Source of the DNA: Trifolium pratense
Taxonomy: Eukaryota; Streptophyta; Magnoliopsida; Fabales; Fabaceae
DNA: 64,000 nt
NCBI RefSeq assembly: GCF_020283565.1
Contig: NC_060059.1
Coordinates: forward strand, 5,587,501-5,651,500
Direction of reading: 5' to 3'
Shown here: positions 49,630-60,821 of the stretch, piece after piece
Numbering within the stretch: the first letter of the stretch is position 1
Layout: each line of letters opens with the position of its first letter
Made by a program: the position numbers and the translations under genes
The notes under the pieces: model-generated
What the model was told of the DNA's origin: nothing
Seen by the model: only the letters and a program-made list of their open reading frames with translations
Databases searched by the model: none

Positions 49630-50300
49630 ACATGCTAGGTAGCAGTCGTTCAAAAAGAGCTTATAGTTATTTACTAGCTTATAACTGATTTTTCAAACCC
49701 TAACTTTAAGACCATCTCTAATGGTGTAGTACCTATTAGGTACTCATGGTACTTATTAGGTAATACCATCGGAGCAAAATATCTTTGAGTATCTATTAGG
49801 TATCACTTCTCACATAAGAATTCTCTCTCCTCTTGGATTCACCTTACTTTAGATTAAAATATTTTTTTTATTAGACTCACACACATTTTTAAATTGACGT
49901 GGGATTATTGATGGGACTCATTTAGAATTTTTTATGAAGTGCTAGGTTGAAGGAGTTGAGTACCTATTAAGTACTATTATTAAAAAATAATAAATGACTG
50001 ACGTATTCACGTGGGACCCAGTTAAGTACTCAAAATTAGAATTCTTCATTGTGGATACTCTAAGTGATTTATGAGCTTATAGTTTATTATTTTTTATTTA
50101 AATTTTACCTCTGTCATTTTACTTTAAATAAATATTAATTAAACATAATTTTTTATGTCATTTCATATTTATAAAGTAATTTAACTACTAATTTTATCAA
50201 GCACAATAAATTCAAGCAGATAGTTTATTCACGTTAAAAACTAACTTATTATAAGTTTTTCTTTTTACTTAAACTTATTATAAAGTATATAGTCTATAAA
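49630..50300. mobile_element. Second 'agcttataag' copy, interrupted by another MITE (about 49710-50060)
   Basis: The outer halves (49650-49690 'gcttatagttatttactagc'; 50065-50300 'gagcttatagtttattattt') resemble 49420-49600. The middle opens GACCATCTCTAATGGTG, contains repeated 'acctattaggtact' words and closes with TTCATTGTGGATACTC, a partly inverted end. Boundaries are approximate. Confidence 0.45.
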
Positions 50301-51059
50301 AATAATTTTCACTTACAATAATTTTTACTTATATTTTATCACGGAGAGAGTGGTATAGAAAAACTAAAGATTATATCAAAGTACTTTTCTATTATTATTA
50401 TTATTATTATTATTTTATGAAAGATAACATTTTTTTTAACAAGAATATCAATGTTATCCGTCCCAATATATAAAACTTTGTTTTCCCTTTTAAGAAAAAG
50501 AAAATCATTATCAAAGTTCAAGGTGAGTTAATAAAATTTTCACAATATTCCTGGTAATTAAGATAATTAAAATTTGAATATTTATTTTTCATAATAATTG
50601 AATGATAATTTTGAAAAGAGAGAACACAATATTAACAAATTTAATGTAAAAATTACTTTTGCTTAATTCTTATGAATTGCGATAATATTTATTTAGTGGT
50701 TTAATAAATAACGAATTTGACTCTCTAAAATAAATAAAATTTTAAGTGAAAAAAAAAATTGTTTCGATCATTTACCAATGTTATTCAATTACCATCCAAC
50801 TTCTGTTTGTCAAGAAAAACCAGTATTTAAAATAAAAAAAATGGGGAGGAAGAAAATGATTAAAAATTTTGAAATGGCAAAAAAAAATATTAACACCAAA
50901 GCAACGTCACAAGGAATGCTTAAGTATGCCAACCAATATAATACCATACGTATTAATGATCATTTTTCAAAGGAACATTTTTCGGCATGTAAATTTCAGA
51001 AAAATTATCAAAGATAAAATTGACGGAGCTTATTAGGAGGAGCCTCCATTCAAACACAA
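50301..51059. other. Intergenic, no gene recognised
   Basis: AT-rich, with an (ATT)n run at about 50390-50415. The plus frame at 50778-51017 is Lys/Asn-rich without recognised features. Confidence 0.4.
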
Positions 51060-51180
51060 ACTGATGAATTTAATGAGAGATTAAAGTTAGCAAGCCAATC
51101 AGCAAAACGATTATCCTCTCTCCAAGTATGACATAACTTGACATGCCAGTTCAAAGCAACAAATTTCGAATTCAAAATTG
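51060..51180 (-). pseudogene. RNase H tail of a LINE-type element
   Basis: The minus strand encodes LNWHVKLCHTWREDNRFADW then LAN, the characteristic C-terminal end of the plant LINE RNase H region (REANxxADWLA). Only this fragment remains. Confidence 0.6.
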
Positions 51181-51693
51181 TCACAATTGTTGGAAAGTAT
51201 ATGCTTGTTTGTCCATTGGAACCTCAAGTATGTTACAATTTTTCTAAGTTTTGAATGATTTGAGTTGGAAACTATACTTTTACTCCAAATTTTAAGACAT
51301 TAGGTTTATGGATCACCACACTTATAAAGTGTTTAATCTCTATTTTTTCTAAGTAAGGTAAGATTTAATTCATCTCACACAATGCCAATAGTTATTCCAC
51401 AAGGGATATGCTATATGGCACGAAGGATTTTGCAAACGAAAGACAAGAATAACAATTGTCAATGTGCTAAACTCCCTTTTTTACGGAAAACATGGTGTGA
51501 TGGTCGTAATGAGTGGTGGGGATTTATTTCTTGCCTTTCTTATTTCTCTGATTCGTATATATAAGCATTTTTCATTCCACAAAAACTATACTTTAAAATC
51601 TCAATAAAATACTTGTAAAAAAAAATTCAATAAAATTACATTGTCACTTTAATTTTGGTAAACTCACTATAATAACAGCACATATCTCATATA

Positions 51694-51939
51694 CTTCCTC
51701 TTGCCAAAACCAATGTTACAGTTGACTCTTTCACGTTGATGTATAATTTTAACGATTAATATTTTTAATTGTATCAAGTAAAAATTATAAAAATTTGATA
51801 TTTTACAAATACTCATCACGATGAATGCAACACCTTATATGCTAATATTTATTTTTAGTTATTAGTAGAAAAATACAATCAAAACAAGTTATATGAATAG
51901 TGCATATAGTAAAAACGGGTCACTCATTTTGGAACGGAG
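51694..51939. mobile_element. Stowaway-like MITE, long family copy 1 (246 bp)
   Basis: Left end CTTCCTCTTGCCAAAA, right end TTTTGGAACGGAG, flanked by TA. The interior 'tacaaatactcatcacgatgaatg' and 'atatgctaatatttattttta' is shared with 57924-58171, 60117-60379 and 60562-60821. Confidence 0.7.
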
Positions 51940-52970
51940 TATGAAATTACAATGTGTGTTGGGTGACAAAGTATTAGCCGAAGAATCATCCACATTGGAC
52001 TAAAAAACAATTATTCAAGTGAGTTGGACACTGCACTTATACTCGAAACATTAAGGCATTAAACTTATGGATCATCTCACTTAAAAAATGTTCAATCTTC
52101 ATTTTTCCAAGCAGTACAGACTTAATTCACCTCACACTTGTCACAACAATCTTTTCCTCAAGTGTGTCATTAATTCTTTTTATCACCCCCCCCCCCCTCA
52201 AACGGAAGCTTCCTTCATCCGTGCACTTGCGTCGGTCGAATCCTTTGTCAAACCACTGGCTTTAATACGACTGTTGGTCATGAAGTTGCAGTGAGGGAGA
52301 TCATCCACATTTGACTTAAGAACAACTATATAAGTGAGTTAAACATCACACTTTTACTTAAAAGATTCGACCTCTCACTTATAAATTGTTTAACCTCCAC
52401 ATTTTTAAGCAATGTGAGACTTAACTCACCTCACACTTGCCACAATAATGTGTAATTTTGTTGATTTTCTGATGTATAATTTTATCTTATTTTACAGAAT
52501 AGTGTTAATCTAACACGCACGCAAAAAAAAAAAAAAAGTAAAATAAAATGTTGTCCCGTGAAGTGAAGAGCAATGTAGTAATTTCTTTGTCGGTAAATTA
52601 TGAACAACACTGAACCATCTCTCCAGAACAATTGTACAGAGCTTAATTAAGATGGGTTATGAACTTATGAATATGAATATGCAAGAAATAACAACAGCTA
52701 CCGAAGTTGCAGCTTTCCCTAGCTGGGCAAAAAAACATCTTTGCATTTTGCATTGTAGTATAAAGCTGCTATGTTGTGTCCTTTTCCTCTTCTATTACAA
52801 TTTACAACCATCTTCTCTCTATTTTGGGATCCTTTTATTTGATCTATTTTGATTTGATGATCTATATTTTCATTCTTTCTTGAATTGGTTTTTTTTAATA
52901 AACTAAGAGAAATTTTATTAAAGCAACCGACAACTCCTCAAGCACAAGATGTAACCCAAATGGTCAAGTT
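51940..52970. other. Intergenic, no gene recognised
   Basis: Includes a C11 run near 52187. 'aatcttcatttttccaagcag' near 52094 and 'aacctccacatttttaagcaatg' near 52391 with neighbouring words suggest an old partial duplication of about 300 bases. No gene was found. Confidence 0.35.
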
Positions 52971-53354
52971 TAACATGAACAAGTAGTTCATGTGGTGCAC
53001 CATACACAAGTCTCGGATAATGTTATAACGAATACGAATTTTGCAAAATTAACCGTTGGATTGAAAGATTATATCATATAGATCATCCATAAAATTTTTT
53101 AGAAAAATTTAAAATTATTTGATATGTTATTGAGATCCATCAAAATTAACGGTTTATGAGTTTTATTAAATACCGTTAATTTTGATGGGTCTCAATAACA
53201 TATCAAATGATTTTCAATTTTTCTAAAAATTTCTATGGATAATCTATATGATATAATCTTTCAATCCAATGATCGATTTTGTAAAATTCGTATTCATTAT
53301 AATGTTATTCGAGACTTGTCCATGGTGCACTACATGAACCACTTGTTCATGTTA
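52971..53354. mobile_element. Near-palindromic foldback element, 384 bp
   Basis: Each arm is about 190 bases. It opens TAACATGAACAAGTAGTTCA and closes with TGAACCACTTGTTCATGTTA, and the arms pair through to a centre near 53165 ('aaattaacggtttatgag' against 'aataccgttaattttg'). No coding potential. A target duplication was not found, so the ends may extend by a few bases. Confidence 0.75.
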
Positions 53355-53743
53355 GAAAAAGCTCAAATATAATAATTATAGGTTAAGTCTATCAAATACA
53401 AGTAACCCAAATATTTAATCTTATACGAAGTTATTTTTATCATTGTTCCTCTAGGGGAAACTCCAATTCAAACAATGTGATTGAAGAGAGAAAAGGTGTG
53501 GAAAAGGAACATATAGAGGGATGAGCACAGACTTGTAATCCGACTCGAAATCGACATAACCGTTAATATATAGAAACATGTGATCAGGGTGCAGGTCGAG
53601 TCTTAGGTCAAAAATTTGCGAAAAATCAATCATGAACAGCTATATGCAGACGGATGTGAGTCTTTAAAAATTTATCTCTTCGTAGATAAAACCATCCGAA
53701 CAATCACCGGGATACAAATTAAATTTTTTTCTTCGATTTCAAA

Positions 53744-53787
<44 letters not shown>

Positions 53788-53970
53788 CTCGTATATTCTT
53801 CGTTTTGTTATTTTTATTCATCTTTATGTACGAGATATTAAACTGTTTAAAAAAGCAAGAATTTATAGATCAACGGAATTTTGGATATGTAACAATAAAG
53901 TTTCAATCAAATTGTAACAACGGACTCACTTAATCCATCATTCATATAACCCAACACCCAAATAAACAAA
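53355..53970. other. Intergenic, with (CT)n microsatellite at 53751-53784
   Basis: No gene recognised. Open frames here translate the CT repeat (LSLSLS). Confidence 0.5.
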
Positions 53971-53979
53971 AATTATAAA

Positions 53980-54900
53980 TGAGTAAACTGTCAAATACCC
54001 CCCTAAAATTTTAAAATTCGTTAAATATCCTCATGAAATTTGGAAATAGGCAAATACCTTCTGAAATTATAAAAAAGTCAATTTTTCTTCAAAAAAAAAT
54101 TATAAAAAGTCAATTAAATTGCCCTGGCACTACCAGCCAGAGTCCACGTCAGGGGGTAATTTGATTGACTTTTTATAATTTCGGGAATATTTGCCTATTT
54201 CCAAATTTCGAGGGTATTTATAGGGATGTCAATTTGACCCATACCCAGAGGGTACCCGCAAAAATTACACACAATGGGTAGGGTAAAAACCCGCATTTTG
54301 GGTACGGGCACGGGTATGAGTAATTACCCGCAAAAATGAACGGGTATGGGTGCGGGTACGGGTATCTAGTACCCACCCCGCCCCATACCCGCATAACATA
54401 TATTTATTTATTTTATTTATATTATTATATTATAATATATGTAAATCAATTTAAAATAATACAACTCTACTAAACTATTACATATTTTTAATAAAAATGT
54501 TTATTTATAACATAATATAAAAATAATGTGAATATTTAACATAAATATGAACTTTAACATAAAGTTAGTAATAATTTTGTTTATAATTTTCATTAGTCAA
54601 TATTAAAATTTTTGAAATTTTTTTAATTCTATTAAAATTATATAATATTTTATAATTGATCAATTTATTTTTAGTAAAAATGCGGGTAACGGGTACGGGT
54701 ATGGGTACCTAGGTACCCATAGGGTATGGGGACGGGGGCAAAAGTTGTTACCCACGCGGGTATGGGGATGGGTACGGGTATTTTTTCAATCCGCGGGTAT
54801 GGAAATGGGTACTATAGTACCCTACCCATACTCTACCCATTGTCATCCATAGGTATTTAACGAATTTTGAAATTTCAAAAGATTATTTGGTGGTTTACTC
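53980..54900. mobile_element. Mutator-like MITE, split by a hAT insertion
   Basis: Outer ends TGAGTAAAC and GTTTACTC(A) are inverted. Direct repeats AATTATAAA lie at 53971-53979 and 54901-54909. The arms match in inverted order: 'gttaaatatcctcatgaaat', 'ttggaaataggcaaatacc' and 'aattataaaaagtcaatt' on the left, their complements at 54155-54220 and 54852-54890. The right arm is interrupted at 54221-54851. With the insertion removed the element is about 280 bases. Confidence 0.78.
54221..54851. mobile_element. Non-autonomous hAT element inside the Mutator-like MITE
   Basis: Ends TAGGGATGTCAA and TTGTCATCCATA are inverted, and a perfect 8-bp duplication GGTATTTA lies at 54213-54220 and 54852-54859. 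Subterminal DNA is packed with GGGTA/TACCC words ('cgggtatgggtgcggg'). The centre is AT-rich. It closely resembles the element at 11415-12063 in end sequence and design but has diverged in the repeated word (GGGTAC against CCCAAA). Confidence 0.87.
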
Positions 54901-54909
54901 AATTATAAA

Positions 54910-55610
54910 CTATGGAAATTGAGTCTAAATACCTTTGCAGTTTTTAACAATTTAACAATTTTTGGCCCTTTGGTTAAAAAAAAAATAATAATAATTGGCC
55001 CGAAATTGACAAACCATGCTCAGCCTAATAACACTTATTGAAATTGAACACAAAATATTCAATTAACTAATCAATTAAAGAAAATACTCCGTATAATATT
55101 TCCTTTGAGAATATAAAACACGTGGCAAGATCACAACGGGATTGAAAAAAAAGCAACACTAGTGAGACATAGTTACACGTGGCACGATCATAACGGGCTA
55201 AATGAGGTCTATGATGATCTATGGATAGTATCAGGGCAGTAGAGTCAGCAATGGGCAGAGCAAAGGATCAGAAAAGGATTCTACCGGCGCCATATCCGCC
55301 AGCTGTTCGCCGTCAGCAGCGTACGGCTAGCCTAAATCAAATTAATCTCTACAACATTGGAAAGTTGGAACTTTCAACTCAGAATGTCACTTATTTTCCT
55401 TCCTTTTCAATTTTTGACAAGATTCAAGCAAGCTTTGGTTTATAGCTTACACAAATTAAGTGGTTTTTTTTTAATGAGAAATTGTTACTTGTTAATCCCT
55501 CCTGTTTATGTTTATATATACGAAAATTTTTACTTTTTAGATTCATCTTATAAATAAATCTAAAAAGTAAAAGCATCAGAGGAAATAGTATATTACTAGT
55601 ATACTATTAT
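54910..55610. other. Intergenic, with one short GC-richer open frame at 55221-55331
   Basis: The frame starts MDSIRAVESAMGRAKDQKRI then LPAPYPPAVRRQQRTASL, after which it becomes low quality. Its composition differs from its neighbours, but no family is recognised. It may be a captured gene fragment or chance. Confidence 0.3.
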
Positions 55611-56304
55611 CAATGGCGGATTTAGGGGTGGGTTGAAGTGACTCACGGTCCACCCCCGTCCCATTTTTTATTTTATTTTATGAATAGGGTATTAATTTAA
55701 ATGTATTATTAATAATTTTAAGTTATTCAACATATTTATTTGTATAAATATTAATTTAGAGTTTATTATTTATGATCCTAAGTAACTCGGTACACATATT
55801 AATTCAAGTATTAGTGTAAATATTAGTTCATAGTCTATTATTTATGATTTCAAATCAATCAATATACTTAGAATATTAATTTAAGTTACACAATTTTATT
55901 TATAATAATTAACTTAGACTTTGTTTGCCAAAAATAAAGGATATATGACTAATTGAATTTATAATGTTGGATAAAATTAACAATTGAGCTAACATATATA
56001 AATATAAACATGAAATGATATTAAAAATATGTTGAATTAATATATAATTTTTTAAAGCCCCCTATTTCACATGTGATGTTTTACTTTTAGATTAAATGCC
56101 GGAGACAATAAATCATTTTTATGACGCTAAAAATCACAATTTTTAGAGTAAAAATATAGATTGAGACCAAAATTGCAACATATGAAAATAGAGAGACTGC
56201 TTTTGTGAATGTGATAAAATATGAGACAAAAAATGTAATTAAACCATTCATATATTATAATTTTTTCGGCTCACCCACGCTATTTTTTTTTTATTCTGCC
56301 ACTG
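55611..56304. mobile_element. Non-autonomous hAT element, older copy
   Basis: Ends CAATGGCGGAT and TTCTGCCACTG are inverted (hAT-type CA..TGGCGGA). Flanking 8-mers actattat (55603-55610) and agtgttat (56305-56312) match at 6 of 8 positions. No transposase remains. Confidence 0.65.
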
Positions 56305-56936
56305 AGTGTTATGTTAGTTTTTTTCTCCTTACCAAGACTTGAATCCTGAATATTCAACTCTTCAACCCTTAGCTAAATTAATTTTATCAATTGAGATACT
56401 CATTTCATCCACAACTTATAACTGGCGAAGGGGAAGGGAAGAAGGACGAGTTCATTTTACTATAACATTTTATGGAAACTTTATGATCCAATGATAAAAA
56501 ATGGTCTTGCATGGTGCACCACCTAAATGTGAGAAATACTTCTATGGGCACAAGACCAAATTATACTTGTTAGGCACACTCACAAGATTTAATAAAAGTA
56601 AAGCAAAATTGGTTAAAGTGATGTGACAAGTTTATTTTTGTTTTAAATTTTTTAATTTGTGTGAGTGTGTCCAAATTTTGTGCTCAAAAATTTGTGTCCA
56701 AGCAAGTATTGCTCCTAAGTGTAAATTTGTTTGTTATATAATCTAATCACGGTTCAAAAGAGGGAAACAATATTACAAGAAAAATATTAACGAAAATTTG
56801 TCCAATTGATGTTTATGAATTTTTTTTAAGGATTAATGTATCCTTCATATTTTTACAATTGATGTTTATCTCTCTTGTCAAAAAAGAAAGATGTTTATTT
56901 TTAATATACAATATTTTTTCAAGTTTCGTGTATGAT
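56305..56936. other. Intergenic, no gene recognised
   Basis: AT-rich, with nothing identified. Confidence 0.4.
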
Positions 56937-57117
56937 ATATTTTTGAAAAGCCACGTGACCAAAAAATTATAGATTGCTCACTCTCACAACAAATATTATA
57001 TTATTTAATAATTTAAAAAGTAAATATATTATTCAATTATTTTAAAAAATATTTATTTATCTTTTTGTGAGAGTGATCAAAATATAATTTTTTGATCACA
57101 TGACCATTCAAAAATAT
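56937..57117. mobile_element. Short foldback MITE, 181 bp
   Basis: Opens with 'atttttgaaaagccacgtga' and 'gctcactctcaca', and closes with the near-complements 'tgtgagagtgatc' and 'tcacatgaccattcaaaaat'. The middle is AT-rich. Target duplication not resolved. Confidence 0.6.
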
Positions 57118-57309
57118 CTCTTTGTCTTTAAATGAGACTTTTTAACCGAAGTGTGACATTGTGGTGGAAGTACTTGATTAAAGTTGATTAATGTTTGTGA
57201 TGGGTATGGTTTGAGCGATGATGTAGGGTGATTTTCGTCTAATATTTTTTTTTGAAATTTTCGCATTTAATATTTTATTATTATTTTTTAATAAATTTTC
57301 CGCATTTGA

Positions 57310-57915
57310 CATTTTAGTTCACGGGTTTGGGTGGATCGGGTTTAAAAAATATGGCCCAAATGCAATCGGGTCTTTTTGGCCCATGGCCATTAACCCATGT
57401 AAAAATTGGACTGGGCCGGACCAGCCCATCGGGCTTCGGGCTGGTCCATTATAAAAAAATCAAGACATTTTTGTCAAATTAATATCAATTAAAACATAAA
57501 AAATTATCATATAAATAAAAAGTTATTATAAAAAATATAGTTAATTGTGTAAGCTTAATAAAATAGGTTATATTTATCAACAAAAAAAAAAGGTTATATT
57601 TACATAAAACTTAAAAAAAGAAGTAAATTTATGATTTATTAATTTGATTTAATTTTTTTAAAAATCAAACTTAAGTTTAATTGATATATAGTGATGACGT
57701 AAAAATTATTTACACTTTCATACAATTATATCTCAATAAAATTGATATTTATGAGGAATTAATACATCAAAATGGCGTAAAATAAGATTGAATAAATGGG
57801 CAAAAAATAAAATGAAATGGGGGGCTGGCCCATTGGCCCACATGACCCATATCGGCCGGACCGAACTCTTAAATGTGTAGCCCAAAAATAATCGGGGCGG
57901 ACCAGGATAGCCCAT
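57310..57915. repeat. Inverted GGGC/GGCC-rich repeat pair
   Basis: 'ggactgggccggaccagccc' near 57409 and the opposing 'ggccggaccgaact' and 'ggggctggcccattggccca' near 57820-57870 flank an AT-rich core. This is probably the two ends of a further non-autonomous DNA transposon; exact termini are not found. Confidence 0.4.
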
Positions 57916-57923
57916 AATAAATA

Positions 57924-58171
57924 CTCCCTCTGTCCTAAAATAAATGACATGTTTAACCACCATTACGTTTGCTCATATACAACTTTGATCGTTAATATGT
58001 TTAATTATTTATTATTAAAAATTATATATTTTGAAAATACTCATCGAGACAAATCAAACATCTCGTATGCTAATATTTACATTATATATTAATAGAAAAA
58101 TAATGTGAAATTAGGTCATATGAATATTACACTAAGTTAAAAATAGGTCATTCATTTTTTGATAGAGGGAG
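57924..58171. mobile_element. Stowaway-like MITE, long family copy 2 (248 bp)
   Basis: CTCCCTCTGTCCTAAAAT at the left, TTTTTTGATAGAGGGAG at the right, TA on both sides. It shares its interior with 51694-51939. Confidence 0.8.
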
Positions 58172-58248
58172 TACATTAAATGAGACAAAATATGTAAACC
58201 AAAAGAGAGTGAAGATTATGAATTAGAGACTTGAGATATATTTTTTTT

Positions 58249-58508
58249 GCTTAATTAGTAAAATGGCCCCTTAAAGATATTTTTGGTTTCAGATTGATTC
58301 TTTAAAGAAAAAAATGTCTGAATAGGCCACTTAAAGAAAAATGAATAAGTCCCTTAAAGACATATCCGACCAAACTTATTAACGGAGATGTCTTCAAGGG
58401 ACCTATTCGGACATTTTTTTCTTTAAGGTACCTATTCAGACATTTTTTTCTTCAAGGAACCAATGTGAAACCAAAAATATATTTAAGGGACCATTTTACT
58501 TATTAAGC
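58249..58508. mobile_element. Foldback MITE, 260 bp, with internal 'gggacctattc' repeats
   Basis: Ends GCTTAATTAGTAAAATGG and CCATTTTACTTATTAAGC are inverted. Both sides have ATTTTTTTT (58240-58248 and 58509-58517), a possible but low-complexity 9-bp duplication. Inside, 'gacatttttttcttt' and 'aagggacctattcggac' recur about every 35 bases in both orientations. Confidence 0.68.
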
Positions 58509-58649
58509 ATTTTTTTTCCTTGACACAAGAGACTTAGAGATGTTAAACAGCCAATTGTGATAATTATTTTAGTACGGTGCATTAAGTTTACGGGAAGAAG
58601 GAATTAAGTTTTCATTTTAGCAGACAAAAGCGCAAGTATTTATCGATCG

Positions 58650-58790
58650 TCAGTTAGTTCAGTGGTGATTAACGTTGAACTTGGGGAATACCACTGTTTG
58701 ATTCCCCCAATTGCGATTGGGAGGGGGCTGAAATTACTTGATACCAGAACTGACCTTCGAATTAAATTAAACTGATAATAAAAACAAGAA
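58650..58790 (+). mobile_element. tRNA-derived SINE, copy B
   Basis: A-box-like 'tagttcagtggtgattaacg' and B-box-like 'gtttgattccccc' are followed by 'gcgattgggagggggctg', 'cagaactgacct' and an A-rich end. Same order as 23105-23275. Confidence 0.6.
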
Positions 58791-60116
58791 AATAACCGGT
58801 TTCTAAATAAAAAGAGTAAGCATTTATTATTCATTCAATAATAATAGTTCAAAATAAAAGGTACTAGTAGTGTAAACTACTTAGACTTAACCTACTAAAA
58901 CATTATTTACGCCCATTGATATCCACCCACGATGCTACAAAAAAGTAAAGTAAATAAGTCATCAATGAATACACACAGGAAGCTAGCAAGTCAACCAAAA
59001 AGGAGGTGAAGAGAAACAGTGAAGGCACCAGCAGTAGCACAGTACTAGTACGTTCTGATAGGACATCAGATACATTAATATTTCAATGTATTTAAAAAGT
59101 GAATTTCTTCTTATATTAAGGACCATATACATTCAACATTCGATCAATTTAAAAAATAAAATTCTTCTTATAATAAGGACCGGGGAGGAAGTAGTATTGT
59201 TTAGTCAAAAAAGAACAAAGATGGTATTGTAGATTTGTAGTGTAGAATTACAGTTATAAAGGAAAGGACTAGGAGTACTAAGTAAATAGTGTTTGCAGAC
59301 ACTTATTTCACGGTTAGAAGAAAGCAAATACTCCACTTTAAAGGACCACTTACTTCACACTTCACAATCAACTTTGTTCATTTCAACGTTAATCTTCCAC
59401 TTAACACAAATTAATCACGATTTTCAATTTCAAATGTATATTTAACCTAAGTAATGGTGTTATTACACTAGTACACCACAACTTGTAGAGTAACAATGTC
59501 TCCACTGTAACCATTGAGCTCCGACTGTTGTCATTAATCAACTATGGATTAACTGCTATATGTGTGTCATCACCAAATTTTGGACCATAATCCATTCATT
59601 TCCAAGCTAGGAATTCATCAATCCAGGTGATCTAGCTTGTGGGAATATATTGGATAATACTTGGAATAATGGTTCAATTCTTTGATCTATTGCTGGAATA
59701 ATATATTACTGTTATAGGGATCATAAGATGAGTTTTTGTTTTTTAAATAATCAATATTAATAATTAATATAGTCAGTTTTGGTTTGTTTTTGTATTAGGT
59801 GAAAATCAAACCAAATCATCCTTATAACTTTCTATAAGATGATGGGTTCACGAATGTCGTCTATATAAACTCATTCTTTGTATCTTCTAATACAATTGCG
59901 ACATACTCTTATATTTATTAACCACTTGCTTAAACATAATTAACCATTTGAACTACATTATCTAAATTATTTTTGAATTTCATCTAACTCTATCTTTTAT
60001 CTTGTATAATTTATTATATACTACATTTATGTACCAAAAAAGATATACACATAAATGAACGGGTTTCTGAACAGAGTATAATTATTAATTAATTACTGTA
60101 AAGAAGAAGCAGAGTA
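58791..60116. other. Intergenic, no gene recognised
   Basis: A short duplication is seen at 59100-59185 ('gaatttcttcttatattaag' and 'aaattcttcttataataagg'). Nothing else. Confidence 0.4.
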
Positions 60117-60379
60117 CTCATCCGTCCCAAAATAAGTGAGTCATTTTGACTACATATACTATTAACATATTTTACTTTGACTCTATTTTTCTACTAATAA
60201 ATAAAAACAAATATTAGCATATAAGATGTTGGATTCATCTCGATGACTATTTTCAAAATATCATATTTTTATAATTTTTTACTATTATATAATATATAAT
60301 TAAAAATATTAATCGTCAAAGTTATGCATTAACATGCATGACGCAGTCAACTGACTCACTCATTGTGGGACGGAAGAAG
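60117..60379. mobile_element. Stowaway-like MITE, long family copy 3 (263 bp)
   Basis: CTCATCCGTCCCAAAATAAG at the left and TTGTGGGACGGAAGAAG at the right, flanked by TA. The interior matches the other long copies. Confidence 0.78.
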
Positions 60380-60561
60380 TAGTATAATAGTAACAATAAT
60401 GGCCACATATGTGGTTAGACATAAAAGAAGTGGAGAGGGAATAGCAAGCAAGCAATAGAGTGATTGATAATTGATTGTATCCATCATAAGACCCGTGAGT
60501 GAAGCCCATGCCCTCTCCCCTACATGCAACCAACCAATTCTCTCCATACCACACAATAATA

Positions 60562-60821
60562 CTCTATCCGTCCCAATTTGATCGACACAATTTATTATTT
60601 TACGTATGTTGATGCATAATTTTGACAATTAAATTTTTTAATCGTATAATATTAAAAATTATAAAAATTTGATATTTTAAAAATATTCATCGAGACGAAT
60701 CAAACAATGTCTTATATGCTAATATTTATTTTTGTTTATTAACAAAAAAATAAGGTCAAAACAACATGTGTAAATAGTGCATGACAGTCAACTGTGTCAA
60801 TTAAATTGGGACGGAGAGCAG
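60562..60821. mobile_element. Stowaway-like MITE, long family copy 4 (260 bp)
   Basis: CTCTATCCGTCCCAATTTGA at the left and AAATTGGGACGGAGAGCAG at the right, flanked by TA. It lies only 182 bases from copy 3. Confidence 0.78.
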
